The translations under genes were made by a program, and so were the position numbers. From Sphagnum compactum (taxonomy: Eukaryota > Bryophyta > Sphagnopsida > Sphagnales): a stretch of 64,000 nt of DNA. The DNA is taken from NCBI GenBank assembly GCA_965153455.1, contig OZ234497.1, positions 17,849,872-17,913,871 of the forward strand, written 5' to 3'. Within the stretch, counting starts at the first letter, position 1. Each line of letters starts with the position of its first letter. Below, in pieces: positions 37,662-46,935 of the stretch. The notes beneath the pieces were generated by a model. The model was not told the origin of the DNA, did no database searches, and saw only the letters and a program-made list of their open reading frames with translations.

Positions 37662-38331
37662 CTTCCATGAATCATTCTAGATTCATGAAAATCCAAAACA
37701 TCTGCCAACTGTTTTGTCCGACTTGTTTTACTGGACTCTCGATCCCAATTTTTGACATCCCATGTCGTCTTCAATTGTCGTGCATATACACAACGGGTGG
37801 ATCGAATCATCCCTTGTAAATCTTCATCCTTCTCCATCCATGATGTCGCATCTCGAGGCACACTGCCCACGCCCCAAGCATTGAGGCCCAACACCTTCAA
37901 CAATTGCTCTGAAGCTAATTTGACCAAAGCTGGTTTTGGGAATGGTGGACACTGTTTTGCAACAGCTACCAGGTGATTCCACTCGCGTTGTGCTTTGGCA
38001 CGAGCGCAACTAGCCACCTTTTGATCATTCCGCCTTTGCACAGCCATTGCATTTCCCAAGATGCGAGCATTCATTTTGGCATGGTTTTGATGTCGAGGAC
38101 CTCCTGCAGCAGTTGAAGGCCTCCCAGGTTTGGCCTTTTCTGCCACCAAGCCATGCACCTCCTTCCAATGTTTGGTCAACAACCATTTGGCACAATATGC
38201 GACAGTGCAAGTGCCAACTTTGCACTTCCATTTCGACCCAACCTTCGTCCATTCTTTGTCCTTCCGAGCCAAATTAGGTGGACAAAGAAGCGCAAGTGGC
38301 TGAGGAGCCTGGTCAGATTCAACTTCCGGAC
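37662..38331 (-). pseudogene. C2H2-type zinc-finger ORF of MULE copy 2
   Basis: A 670-base open exon on the minus strand between an acceptor (GGTTTAG before 38331) and a donor (GAAG/GTAAGA at 37661). The protein starts GPEVESDQAPQPLALL and carries a finger KCKVGTCTVAYCAKWLLTKH then WKEVH (C-x4-C-x12-H-x4-H). It continues with a basic region GGPRHQNHAKMNARIL, an Arg/Lys/Ala-rich helix, and a C-terminal domain with LVKLASEQLLKV, WGVGSVPRD and MEKDEDLQGM, ending DFHESRMIHG. It matches the decayed copy at 17080-17660 over its whole length. I know no named family for it. It is convergent with the MULE transposase and separated from it by ~3.1 kb. Inference: second ORF of the element. This exon has no stops, but flanking exons are broken, so I list it as part of a pseudogene. 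Confidence 0.7.
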
Positions 38332-38465
38332 CTAAACCAAAAAATGAAAGATCAAAAAACAGAATGCAGGTATTACAAAACATAAAATCACATAATCACA
38401 TACTACTCCTATATACATGAACTATTTTCAGGTATTGCAATAGAAAAATTTTGATAAAAAAAATC

Positions 38466-38497
38466 CCGCACCTTCCAACAAATGATGGAAGGTGCGG
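38466..38497. terminator. Perfect 12-bp hairpin
   Basis: CCGCACCTTCCA, an 8-base loop, then TGGAAGGTGCGG. Inside a presumed intron of the zinc-finger gene. Its function is unknown; calling it a terminator is nominal, it is simply a strong stem-loop. Confidence 0.4.
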
Positions 38498-38589
38498 ATA
38501 TAATTAAACTTGAAGAGACTTGTACAATTTTTTAAATCTGTATTTAATCTAATGTCCATAAATTCTAAAACAATCTATACCAAACTGTC

Positions 38590-38710
38590 ATCCTTGTCTT
38601 TCAATTATGATAGAGCACCATTTTGCTCACCAATTGGCTGATCTGTTGCAACACTACTTCGGTCACCAATTGCTTCATCTGCTGTAGCAATATTTTTGTC
38701 GCAACCCCAC
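38590..38710 (-). pseudogene. Part of repeat-coding N-terminal exon of zinc-finger gene
   Basis: On the minus strand this reads NIATADEAIGDRSSVATDQP then IGEQNGALS, in the same 12-residue pattern (N-V-A-x-x-D-E-A-I) as the exon at 39515-39723. The two pieces appear to be one exon split by a GC-rich insertion. Confidence 0.5.
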
Positions 38711-39514
38711 TTTGAGGCTAAGTTGAGAATGCAACTCAACACTCCCAAAAGTGGGAGACTTGGAGTCCTCCGGGACTCCCAAAAACTCAGAAGCGATTAC
38801 AGGGGGTCAAAACACCTCGGCTTGAGGTGTTCTTTATATCAATGGAAAGGTCTTAAAGTGTAGATGTCTAAAATGCCCTCGCATTGGCCATTTGGACATC
38901 TGCAGCCCAAGTTATGGGCAAAAGAAGGGCCGGGAGTCAAACTGGCAATTTGACTCCCGACCACTAAAAGTCAGGAATCGACCCTTTCCCGACGTTGCCT
39001 GAGGGATTGCAACATGGCGTTGGAAAGCTCTCGAAGAGAGCTACAACTTTGGTTCAAGGATCACTCCAATCGAAGGTTGGAGCTGGGAGATACGAGCTCC
39101 CAAAGTTCCAAGACTCTAACCCGGGACAGATTCGGGACTCCAACTTGGGAGTCCCGGGAAAAAGAGCCATTTGGATGTAGCCTCGGCGGCGAGCTGCAGA
39201 GTATACTATATGGGGGAAGGTGGTGGCTTCCCCCGAGTCCGGGCCGTGGTGAGTCAAGTGAGTCCGAGTTAGCCCGTGGCTTGTCCCAACACCAAAAGGG
39301 TGCAGAATGAGTTCTAACCAACTTGGGGTTGGTTTAGATGCAGATTTGAGTAGCACAAACGCTTGTCCTCTTCCTAGTCTAATCCCGGGACTTCTAGCAC
39401 GCCCCTCTACCCCTTTCTAGTGCTGGAAGTCGGGAGCGGCCCCCGAGTCCCAACTTTCCGCAACTCTACATAGTTGAACCCTCAAGTGGGTTCAACAAGG
39501 GACTTAAGAGCGCG
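38711..39514. mobile_element. GC-rich ~0.8 kb insertion of unknown class
   Basis: Sharply more GC-rich than both sides, with many GGGACTCC/GGAGTCCC words and inverted pairs, for example GTTGAACCC and GGGTTCAAC at 39473-39496. It separates two halves of a 36-base coding repeat. Short frames here (38995-39356) are overlapping on both strands and look non-coding. No TIR, LTR or clean target duplication is seen. Edges are approximate. Confidence 0.5.
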
Positions 39515-39723
39515 TCAATTTTGCTCACCAGTTGCCGCATCTAATGCAGCAACCTGTGGCTCGGCAACTTCCTCATCTAACACAACAACATTTGGCAGAA
39601 GAATTGCCTCATCTGACACAGCAACATTTAGCAGAAGAATTGCGTCATCTGACGCAGCAACATTTTCCTTATTCACTTCCAACTCACCACCACCGCTTTT
39701 CCTCAGTCTTCTTCCCCTAGCCA
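39515..39723 (-). CDS. N-terminal exon candidate with 12-residue repeats
   Basis: Starts MARGRRLRKSGGGELEVNKE at 39723 (minus strand), then four units: NVAASDDAILLL, NVAVSDEAILLP, NVVVLDEEVAEP, QVAALDAATGEQ. The basic start resembles a nuclear-localisation-type tail. It lies upstream of, and on the same strand as, the zinc-finger exon (37662-38331), from which the GC-rich insertion and an intron separate it. It may be the first exon of the MULE second ORF; there is no transcript evidence. The start was chosen because MARGRR begins the repeat-free basic tail; an ATG at 39754 is further upstream. Confidence 0.4.
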
Positions 39724-39839
39724 TTACAACCTCCAACCCTAAAGAAAAAACCACCAGTTACTGTTAAATATTAATTCTAATGAACTAAACCATAAGCAAC
39801 AACAAAGAAAAAATAAAATTCGCCACCATAGAGCAAGGT

Positions 39840-40905
39840 AACGACATTGCTGCCGTCACCTTCTTCGCAGCAAAACCACAAAAGAAAGGCGAATTCGCCA
39901 TTTCCTTGCAGCAAAGTTATCAAAGAAGGTGGCGGTAGCTGTCGTCTTCTTCTTCTTCAATACAAAGTTGCAGCCTTCTTTGCTATGCTACAAGGGAAAA
40001 AAAAAACAGCAAAACAAAAGAAGAAGACTGTGACAGTAGCTTTGCTACCGTCGCCTTCTTCTTTGCACCTTCTTGCGTAGCAACAAACAAAAAGGAAGAA
40101 GGCTATGACTTCAGAAGAGGAAGAAGAAGGCATTTGCGTTGTTGCCGTCGCCTTCTTCGGTGTAGCGCAGTTCCACAATATGAAGAAGGCGACGGCAATT
40201 GCTGTCGCCTTCTTCGCTGTGCTGTGCTGCAGTGCAGCTCCACAACAGAAAGGAGGCAACGGCAGTTGCCGTCGCCTTCTTCTGCTGCGCTGCAGCGCAG
40301 CAAAACAAGAGGAAGAAAAAGGCGACGGTAGCATAACATCGCCTTCTTCTTCTTCTTTTTTATTGCAACACAAAGAAGAAGGAAAAGGCGACGGCAACAT
40401 AGCATCGCCTTCTTCTTCTTCTTTTTTCTTGCAACACAAAGAAGAAGAAAAAGGCGACTGCAGCGCAGCTCCAATAGAAGAAGAACAAGGCGACGGCAGC
40501 TGTCGTCGCCTTCTTCATGGAGCTGCGCTGCAACGCAGCTCCACAACAGGAAGAAGAAGGGGACGACAGCTACCGTCGCCTTCTTCCTGGAGCTGCGTTG
40601 CAGTGCAACTCCACAACAGGAAGAAGAAGGCGACGGGAGCTGCCGTCGCCTTCTTCGTGGAGCTGCGCTGCAGCGAAGCTCCACAACAGGAAGAAGAAGG
40701 CGACTGGAGCTGCCGTCGCCTTCTTCGTGGAGCTGCGCTGCAGCTCCACAACAGGAAGAAGAAGGCGACGGCAGTTGTCGTCGCCTTCTTCTGCTGTGCT
40801 GCAACGCAGCAAAACAAGAGGAAGAAGAAGGCGACGGCAGCAAAGTTGTCGTCGCCTTCTTCTTCTTGTTTTTTCTTGCAACGCAAAGAAAAAGAAAGAA
40901 AACAA
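39840..40905. repeat. Minisatellite of alternating perfect palindromes
   Basis: Two palindromes alternate: P1 of the type GAAGAAGGCGACGGCAGC plus its mirror, about 34 bases, and P2 of the type TGGAGCTGCGCTGCAG plus mirror, about 26 bases, joined by CAACAGGAA. In the core the period is exactly 70 bases (CCACAACAGG at 40541, 40611, 40681), with shorter and diverged units from 39840 on. Long open frames of up to 300 codons on both strands (40105-41007 +, 40103-40918 -) are consequences of the repeat, rich in Arg/Ser/Pro/Leu/Cys, and I do not call them genes. Confidence 0.92.
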
Positions 40906-42348
40906 ACAAACAAGACAAAAGAAAGGATGCTTACCTGGGTCCCGCATGGGTCGTGCTCAAGCTCCAGCCACAGCTCCCCAGCTCCCCGGCATCTGAAATG
41001 TTCATAAGCGTTGAGTACTGAGGGTGTGATCTTCCCTTTTGCAATTGACAGTCTCAATTTTTTCTTGGATATGTACTCTTAGTTGTGTGCTCTCTTGGAA
41101 GCATTTTTGAAAGTGAGATGGTTTTAGGTGGTGGTCCAAAGACACCGTGGCAGTGGTGACAGGAGCCAACAAAGGGATAGGCTTGGGGATTGTCCACCAA
41201 TTGGCAAAGGAGGGTATTACCGTTGTGCTTACAGCTCGCGATGCAACCCGTGGTAATGAAGCCCTTGAATCTTGAAAAGCCAAGGGCTTCACAATGTGAA
41301 TTTTCATCCTCTTGATGTTGCTAGCCAAGAGTCCATACTAGCACTTGCAGAATGGCTGCACAAGACCTATGGAGGCATTGACATTCTTGTAAGCACGTAC
41401 AAACATTTTTCTTTTTGTTGTGCTAAGTGAAACACTTTTGAGTTTCAACAAAATAAATCAAACAAAGTTGTTTGTGAAAGCTGAAGCATTTGTTAATGAC
41501 CACAAACTTTTAAAAAATTCAATTGGAAAACTGCAAATTGATGAGTTATTCATGTTGTATTGCAACTCCAGATCAATAATGCAGGCATTGCAAATGTTGA
41601 CAAGGACGTAACCTTTGAGACTGTGAAACCTGTATTGGACACAAATTATTTTGGTGTCAAAAATGTCACAAAAGCTCTGCTTTCTCTTCTACGTGATGAT
41701 ACACCTGGTGGTGCTCGAGTCATTGTTGTGGCATCTGTGTTTGGCCAACTCAAGGTAATGTCTGTGAGCCATACCGACATGGCCATGGCTAATAGTCTCA
41801 ATGTTTAAGAATTGTGTTAGGAATATTCGAGTGTGGTGAGGTTTTTAGGGGGGTTTAACAACTTTGTGTTATAATAGGGGTAGAGGAATGCGCACAGGGT
41901 GTGGGGGGGTTGTTTTGTTTTCCGAAATGCGATATTGGTTGGGTTAGTCCTTTTCTTCAACAAAACGTTGGTAAACTATAGTTTTAGAACCTTAGTAGCG
42001 TAAGAAGGAGCGAGAAATCGCTAGGAAGTTGAGGGAAGGAAAAACAAACACCGGAGTTCATGGTGTGCAACAAAACATTGGTCTTGTATCAGTATTTAAC
42101 AAGCAGCAAGGATGTTGGGAATCTGTGAAGCAGGAGGAGGGGGTTAGTGAAAGGCCCAATAGAGATAGAGCAATCTTCAAGACATAGGAACGAAGGATTG
42201 ATTCGAATCAGCTTAATGGTTAAATAGATGATGTGGTAGTGTGCCAATGATAATAGGAGTCTCATAAGGACTGAAACGTTTATTTAGATTATGAGTAAGC
42301 TCGACAAGGAGCTATGGGTACATGTTAAGTCCTGGCCTATGCCATGGT

Positions 42349-42771
42349 TCATAGCTGTAGGAAGTCTAGAATGCGTCGAATAGTACGAACTAGATAGTCC
42401 GCCTTGCTGTTAGGAGGTAGGTGACGAATCGGACCGCGCAACCAACGATAGTGTCCAACGTCGAGAACTGAAGACCAAGCGAAGATAGAAGTGTCTTCGG
42501 TTTCATAACAACCTTCACAAACGGTTTCGGGTTCGTCACCGGAAGCAGGATCGACTTGTAACAAGATCACCAGGGTGCGAGAGTTTGGCGAAATGCGGTA
42601 ATACCAAGCTCGAGGGGGTTCAACTTCGAGACGAGCGCGCACCTCTCGAGGTTCGAGGTCTTCGTCACGGGGATGTTGCGTTAGAGTCAAATCTAAAGAC
42701 GATTCCGAAGGCGGTTCCTCGTTCACTTGTGCGGCTTGGGGCCCGTAGGAGGTGACTATGCGCGACACCAT
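42349..42771 (-). CDS. Unrecognised conserved ORF, family member A
   Basis: 140 codons starting MVSRIVTSYGPQAAQ at 42771; longer starts up to 42804 exist, but the partner ORF also has its best Met just after a TTTTTGTTGA motif, so this one was chosen. The N-terminal half is acidic and variable (SLDLTLTQHPRDED, then Arg/Glu-rich), with a middle RISPNSRTLVILLQVDP stretch. The C-terminal block GHYRWLRGPI, LPP, ADYLVRTIRRILDFLQL is shared almost word for word with the ORF at 53836-54249. Codons in the shared block differ at many third positions while the protein is kept. No signal peptide or membrane segment. More GC-rich than the intron around it. The family is unknown to me; the function is not assigned. 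Confidence 0.6.
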   Translation of the reverse strand: MVSRIVTSYGPQAAQVNEEPPSESSLDLTLTQHPRDEDLEPREVRARLEVEPPRAWYYRISPNSRTLVILLQVDPASGDEPETVCEGCYETEDTSIFAWSSVLDVGHYRWLRGPIRHLPPNSKADYLVRTIRRILDFLQL

Positions 42772-42994
42772 GCTTGCAAGGAAGAGAGGAAAGATCTTCA
42801 ACAAAAATCAAATTGCAATGAAGGTGGAGGGGATTTGTGACATCAAGTTATGTGATCGTAATTTATACGCAAGGAAAGGAAGGGAGTGGGTAAACAATGG
42901 CCTAGGACCATGGTAAGGTAAAACCTTTGTGTCAAAGGATAAAAAGTGAGGGTTTAAGTCAGTTTGCTTGGGGGGAAGTGGGAGTAAGTGCAAA

Positions 42995-43170
42995 GGAACC
43001 TTCTCCTTCCATTGACCACCGAGCAAAGGGACCTTCTCCTTCTCCTTCCATTGACCACCGAGCAAAGGAACCTTCTCCTTCTCCTTCCATTGACCACCGA
43101 GCAAAGGAACCTTCTCCTTCTCTTTCCATTGACCACCGAGCAAGGGGTTCTTCTCCTTCTCCTTCTCTTT
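42995..43170. repeat. 39-base tandem repeat, four to five copies
   Basis: Unit GCAAAGGAACCTTCTCCTTC plus TCCATTGACCACCGA variants, unit length 39, encoding AKEPSPSPSIDHR if read on the plus strand. The third positions do not show protein-level constraint, and stop-free frames exist on both strands, so coding is not supported. Confidence 0.85.
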
Positions 43171-43397
43171 AAAAGGCGAACTTGGGTGATTGGGGTGTTT
43201 TCTTTTTCCGACGGGAGATGACTTCTAATTCAATCTTGAGAGTTCTAGTTCTGACAAGCTCTTGAGGAGGAAAAGGATGATCAACTTTGGGAGTAGAGAA
43301 GGGGAAAGAGAGTAGAAGGGGGATTTGGTAAGAATTTTGGAAGGATGGAGGTGAGTAAGAATAGTATTGGGAAGTAGGAACTCTAGGGAAAGTTAAT

Positions 43398-43740
43398 AAA
43401 TCCTCTCGGGTTTTATAGCATAATTTCCTAGTTATTTAGCTGCAGATCCTGAGATTTGGTAGGGAGGTGCGTCTACTAGTTGGCTTTCCAAAGAGCTAAA
43501 GCAAGCCGAATTTGAACAATCTGGGTGTGAGAAACAATTCTCCAAGTGACTGGTGGTCTACAGTCAAGTTGGACCAACTACTTCCACAAAATCCTCTCGG
43601 GTTTTATAGCATAATTTCCTAGTTATTTAGCTGCAGATCCTGAGATTTGGTAGGGAGGTGCGTCTACTAGTTAGCTTTTCAAAGAGCTAAAGCAAGCCGA
43701 ATTTGAACAATCTGGGTGTGAGAAACAATTCTTCAAATGA
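43398..43740. repeat. 191-base tandem duplication
   Basis: AATCCTCTCGGGTTTTATAG begins copies at 43399 and 43590; ~150 bases match almost perfectly, including GGGAGGTGCGTCTACTAGTT and GCAAGCCGAATTTGAACAAT. Confidence 0.9.
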
Positions 43741-44115
43741 TTGCTGGTTGTAGCCAAGTTTAAGGAAGTGTTGAGTTCATAAAAGTTTGTTTAAAGGGAT
43801 GACAATTTAGTATAAGGTTCTAGGATCGGGAATGTGGGGATCAAAAATAATAATAATAACAAAATAAAATAAAATAAAATAATATAGCTATCAATGTTAA
43901 GTTGTGAATGATGCATAGGCGGCAAAGAAATTTAATCTCGACTACAAACTCAATCTAGCATCTAGAAGTACGCTCGCTTCGTCTTTCACCGGTAGCATTT
44001 ATGCTTTCAAGTATAGTCACCTTGTAGAACCGGGAGTAGAGGGACAAAAGTTGCCTCACAATGTCATTGGGCATTCCTACTCCACATCAATTCATAAATG
44101 GCCATCTAATATGTA
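43741..44115. other. Right part of intron insertion
   Basis: AAAATAAAATAAAATAA microsatellite at 43860-43882; otherwise no recognised feature. Confidence 0.4.
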
Positions 44116-44885
44116 TTTGAGTGAAATTTTAGCTCTGTTACAAATGGATAGGTCTGAAGGGAGAATTAAGTTTTCTACATTTGGGATGCCATGTCTAACT
44201 AGTAGAATTCGGAAAAACATTGTGAATGGTAATGGATTACTAGATTGTGAAAAATTACTACTAAATTGAGTCAAATATCCATGCCATTCTATGCAAACCA
44301 ATAACCAAGAGAAGTCATATTGATGGAAGTCATGGAGTGACAAGCCGATTGTTTGATTCACAATTTCTAAAATATAAATTGACTCCCACATCTAGTAAGA
44401 TGCATTTTCTCATTATGTTATATGTATGTTCCTGTGTGTTGGTGAAACTTCAGAAGCTCAAAAGCAAGGATTATGTCAAAACTCTCTCTGACAGGGAGCA
44501 CCTTACTGAAGACTTTGTTGACAGTTTTGTAAATCACTACTTGAAGGACGTTGTAGATGGGTCTCAAGAAGAAGGGGGTTGGCCCAATTGGACTGATTGG
44601 GTCAATTCACCATTGGGAAGGCCAGTGGAGGCCTATTCAGTCTCCAAAGTTGCAGTCATTGCGTATGTCAGTGCCCTACATAACACTCTTGTTGCCCAAC
44701 CTGGAAGTGGAAAAAAGATCAATGTCTTTAGCTGCTGCCCTGGTTTTGTTGCCACAGATCTCAATAACAACTTGGGAACGAAAACAGTTGAAGAAGGTGC
44801 CGATACCCCAGTATGGTTAGCACTCCATTCTCCAGAAGAAGGTATTGGAAAATTCTGGGCTGAGAGAAAAGTACTTGACTTCTAA

Positions 44886-46210
44886 TGTTAATGTTGTTTT
44901 GTAGTCCCATTTCTTCTAATCCCCAAATCCTGATCCCCTATAATTTCCCAACTCTATATAGGAGTTGTGAATGTATTGGAGACTGATACAATATTTTGTA
45001 CACAAAGGAATCTATAGGGATGATGTTCCCATATAGTTCATATATCTTTTTCCTGCATGAACTCTAACATAGTGTTTCCACATAATAGAACAATTTCTTA
45101 TTCCTATGAGCTTCCCATGTGTGTTGTGGCTAAATCGAGGTGGATATGCAATGTGACTGTAGATCTTGAAGTTTGCACCTTTAGTTGAAAAAAAATGCAT
45201 ATTGGGAGACCAACCAGGAAACCTCATGTTGCAACTTGGAATGATCATGCCACTCAATTGAGGTACAATATTGATGAGAGGGTTGCAAAACTATCCCACT
45301 ACTCAAATAAGGTACAATGTTGTTGATGGTCTCTAATAAACATGAAGAGGTATTTCTATTGCTCACACCATCTTTGGGTAAGTTCTTATTTTGGGGTTTG
45401 AATGCACACTTCAGAGTACATTGTCTTTTCCCAGATCTAACTTTCCCAACCACTCACTTCGAAGTAAATTGTATAAAATTGTAAAATTAAGTTTTATCAT
45501 GGAGATTGGCCAAGGTCTTCAAATGCCTTCTTGTGTGGGAACAATAACACTCACATTTGAACACATGGATTTTGGAATTTCTTGTTCTTGTTCACACCTA
45601 GTTCAAAGTTCTAATGTAAAAATTACATATCTAGATACCTATAGTTCTTGGCATAGATTAGTGCTTGAACATTATGTTCAATTATTCCTTCTTTCACAAA
45701 CATGAATTGTCTATTAATGACACTTAGTATTTTATTTGTCTGTTGGAAAGAAGATTGTAAAAGAGTGCTTGATTGAAAGGGTGCGACCATTTGTACTGAA
45801 AGAATAAATCATGTGACCAGACTTGAAGAAACTATGTCATTATATTGATCCTTGGAGGTGCATAGCTTCACACCAGAAGGTTTCAATTGCATACAAGAAA
45901 GTTGTGCAACTTCTTGGTGCAAAGTTGTGCATGGGTAACAAATCTAGGTCCAATTATGACTAAAACACATAGGCACAATCGAACTAGTTTCTGTAGATGA
46001 GAAGCGGAATGGGGTGCATTTCTGGATGCTCATTAAAAGAAATTCAAGCTTTCTAAAATCTAAGCAGATCATGAATTTTTTCAAATATCATTCAAATAAT
46101 TTAGTAGTGGCACATAATTTCATCATCTCTCTTGAATTTATTTTGTCCTGCTATGAAGGGTGGAATCATTATGCAATGAACCTATGGATTGCTTCAAATA
46201 TTCAGTTAAA
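44886..46210 (+). other. 3' flank of SDR2, homologous to SDR1 3' flank
   Basis: Downstream of the SDR2 stop; matches the minus strand of 9000-10328. Frames such as 45391-45705 are not conserved at protein level in the other copy. The homology ends near 46210. Confidence 0.65.
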
Positions 46211-46235
46211 ATATAGTTATATCAGTAAGAATATA

Positions 46236-46460
46236 TTAACTTTTATTTATGTAGTGAAGGTCATCCACTACCAAGATGTGGACGCAAAGCTGGTGTAGTT
46301 GGTCCTCATGGAAATGATCCATGGCCAGGTGCTTCTTGAGGATATAATTCATGTGTAGGTGGTCCTCAAGGATATAATAAATGTGCAGGTGATCCTTGAG
46401 GATACATGATGAATTTACAACCAATTCCCATGGATATGATTCATACTTAGGACTACTAAA
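46236..46460. repeat. Short diverged ~36-base repeats
   Basis: GGTGNTCCTNNAGGATATAAT variants recur at about 46335, 46360 and 46390. On the minus strand the frame 46236-46502 gives repeating DHLHMNYILK-type peptides. Adjacent to the gag relic. Confidence 0.5.
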
Positions 46461-46499
46461 ATCATCATATTCAGCATATCGATCTGAAGGGCCATGTTG

Positions 46500-46935
46500 C
46501 ATACCTTAAGAATGCATGAAGTTGGGCTTAATTGGTATCATAGCCCTTCTCTAAAGGCTTTTCTCAAGTAAATATCGTTCGGTTGTTGAGGAATTATTAC
46601 ACATAGTCAGAGGAATTGATCATAATAGTCCTCCATTGACTCATATTTCTTTTGTTTTGCATATCGTGAAGCAACAATTGTTTGCCCTTCACTTCTTATT
46701 TCATTAAATCGAATTATAAAAGCACATTGAACCTTTGCCCATGTTGTTGTTGGATGAGTAGTCTCATATCTTCCAAACTAGTCGACAACTCTTCCCCTTA
46801 AGGAATTTGGAAAATATTGTAGTTTGTGGCAGTTTGTATATTCTCCATTAGTTACACATACCTTCGTCAACTATCGAATGTAAAAAACCGGATCTTCGTT
46901 ATCATGATATTTAAATAACTATATTCGTAACACAT
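46500..46935 (-). pseudogene. Gypsy gag (retrotrans_gag type) remnant
   Basis: Minus-strand reading with three or more stops: YHDNEDPVFYIR, LTKVCVTNGEYTNCHKLQYF, LRGRVVD, TWAKVQCAFIIRFNEIRS, then YDQFL and IPQQPNDIYLRKAFREGL. This follows the usual retrotransposon gag pattern (W-x-F-x6-F then a Gln/Lys-rich helix and YxxxF). No pol domains were found beside it. A third gypsy lineage, different from those at 1273 and 58400. Confidence 0.65.

Larger units (their letters stand above)
41765..44115. mobile_element. ~2.35 kb insertion in SDR2 last intron
   Basis: Intron homology to SDR1 stops soon after the donor (41755) and resumes at about 44120 (AGCTCTGTTACAAATGGATAGGTCT). The DNA between carries a minus-strand ORF (42349-42771), a 39-base coding-like tandem repeat and a 191-base duplication. 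No TIRs or LTRs were recognised, and the ends are approximate. Confidence 0.7.
41010..44885 (+). pseudogene. SDR2, inverted paralogue of SDR1, disrupted
   Basis: Exons equivalent to SDR1 exons 2-4 lie at 41128-41388, 41572-41754 and 44454-44885, all with GT/AG borders. Homology to the SDR1 leader begins only at ~41010, so the tiny first exon (MAKEAE) is missing; the palindrome array ends just there. Exon 2 is 261 bases against 262 in SDR1: a T is lost in the Glu-Ser-Leu-Lys stretch near 41275, giving an immediate TGA. Exons 3 and 4 are open and keep NNAG, VVAS, YSVSK and CCPGFVAT. The last intron is 2699 bases against 391 in SDR1, owing to an insertion. A product could arise only if the deletion is a sequencing error and another first exon is used. 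Confidence 0.9.

Noticed and set aside
39014-39356. Overlapping ~100-codon frames on both strands in the GC-rich insertion
   Set aside because: GC-rich DNA has few chance stops; no family resemblance, and the two strands are equally open.
40103-41057. Long open frames of up to 300 codons on both strands
   Set aside because: They follow from a stop-free palindromic minisatellite; frames overlap on both strands and encode only repeat-derived Arg/Ser/Pro/Cys peptides.
41002-41328. Minus-strand 108-codon frame opposite SDR2 exon 2
   Set aside because: Same antisense shadow as in SDR1 and not an independent gene.
42927-43221. Frames with AKEPSPSPSIDHR repeats
   Set aside because: Produced by a 39-base tandem repeat; open on both strands, with no start, splice or constraint evidence.
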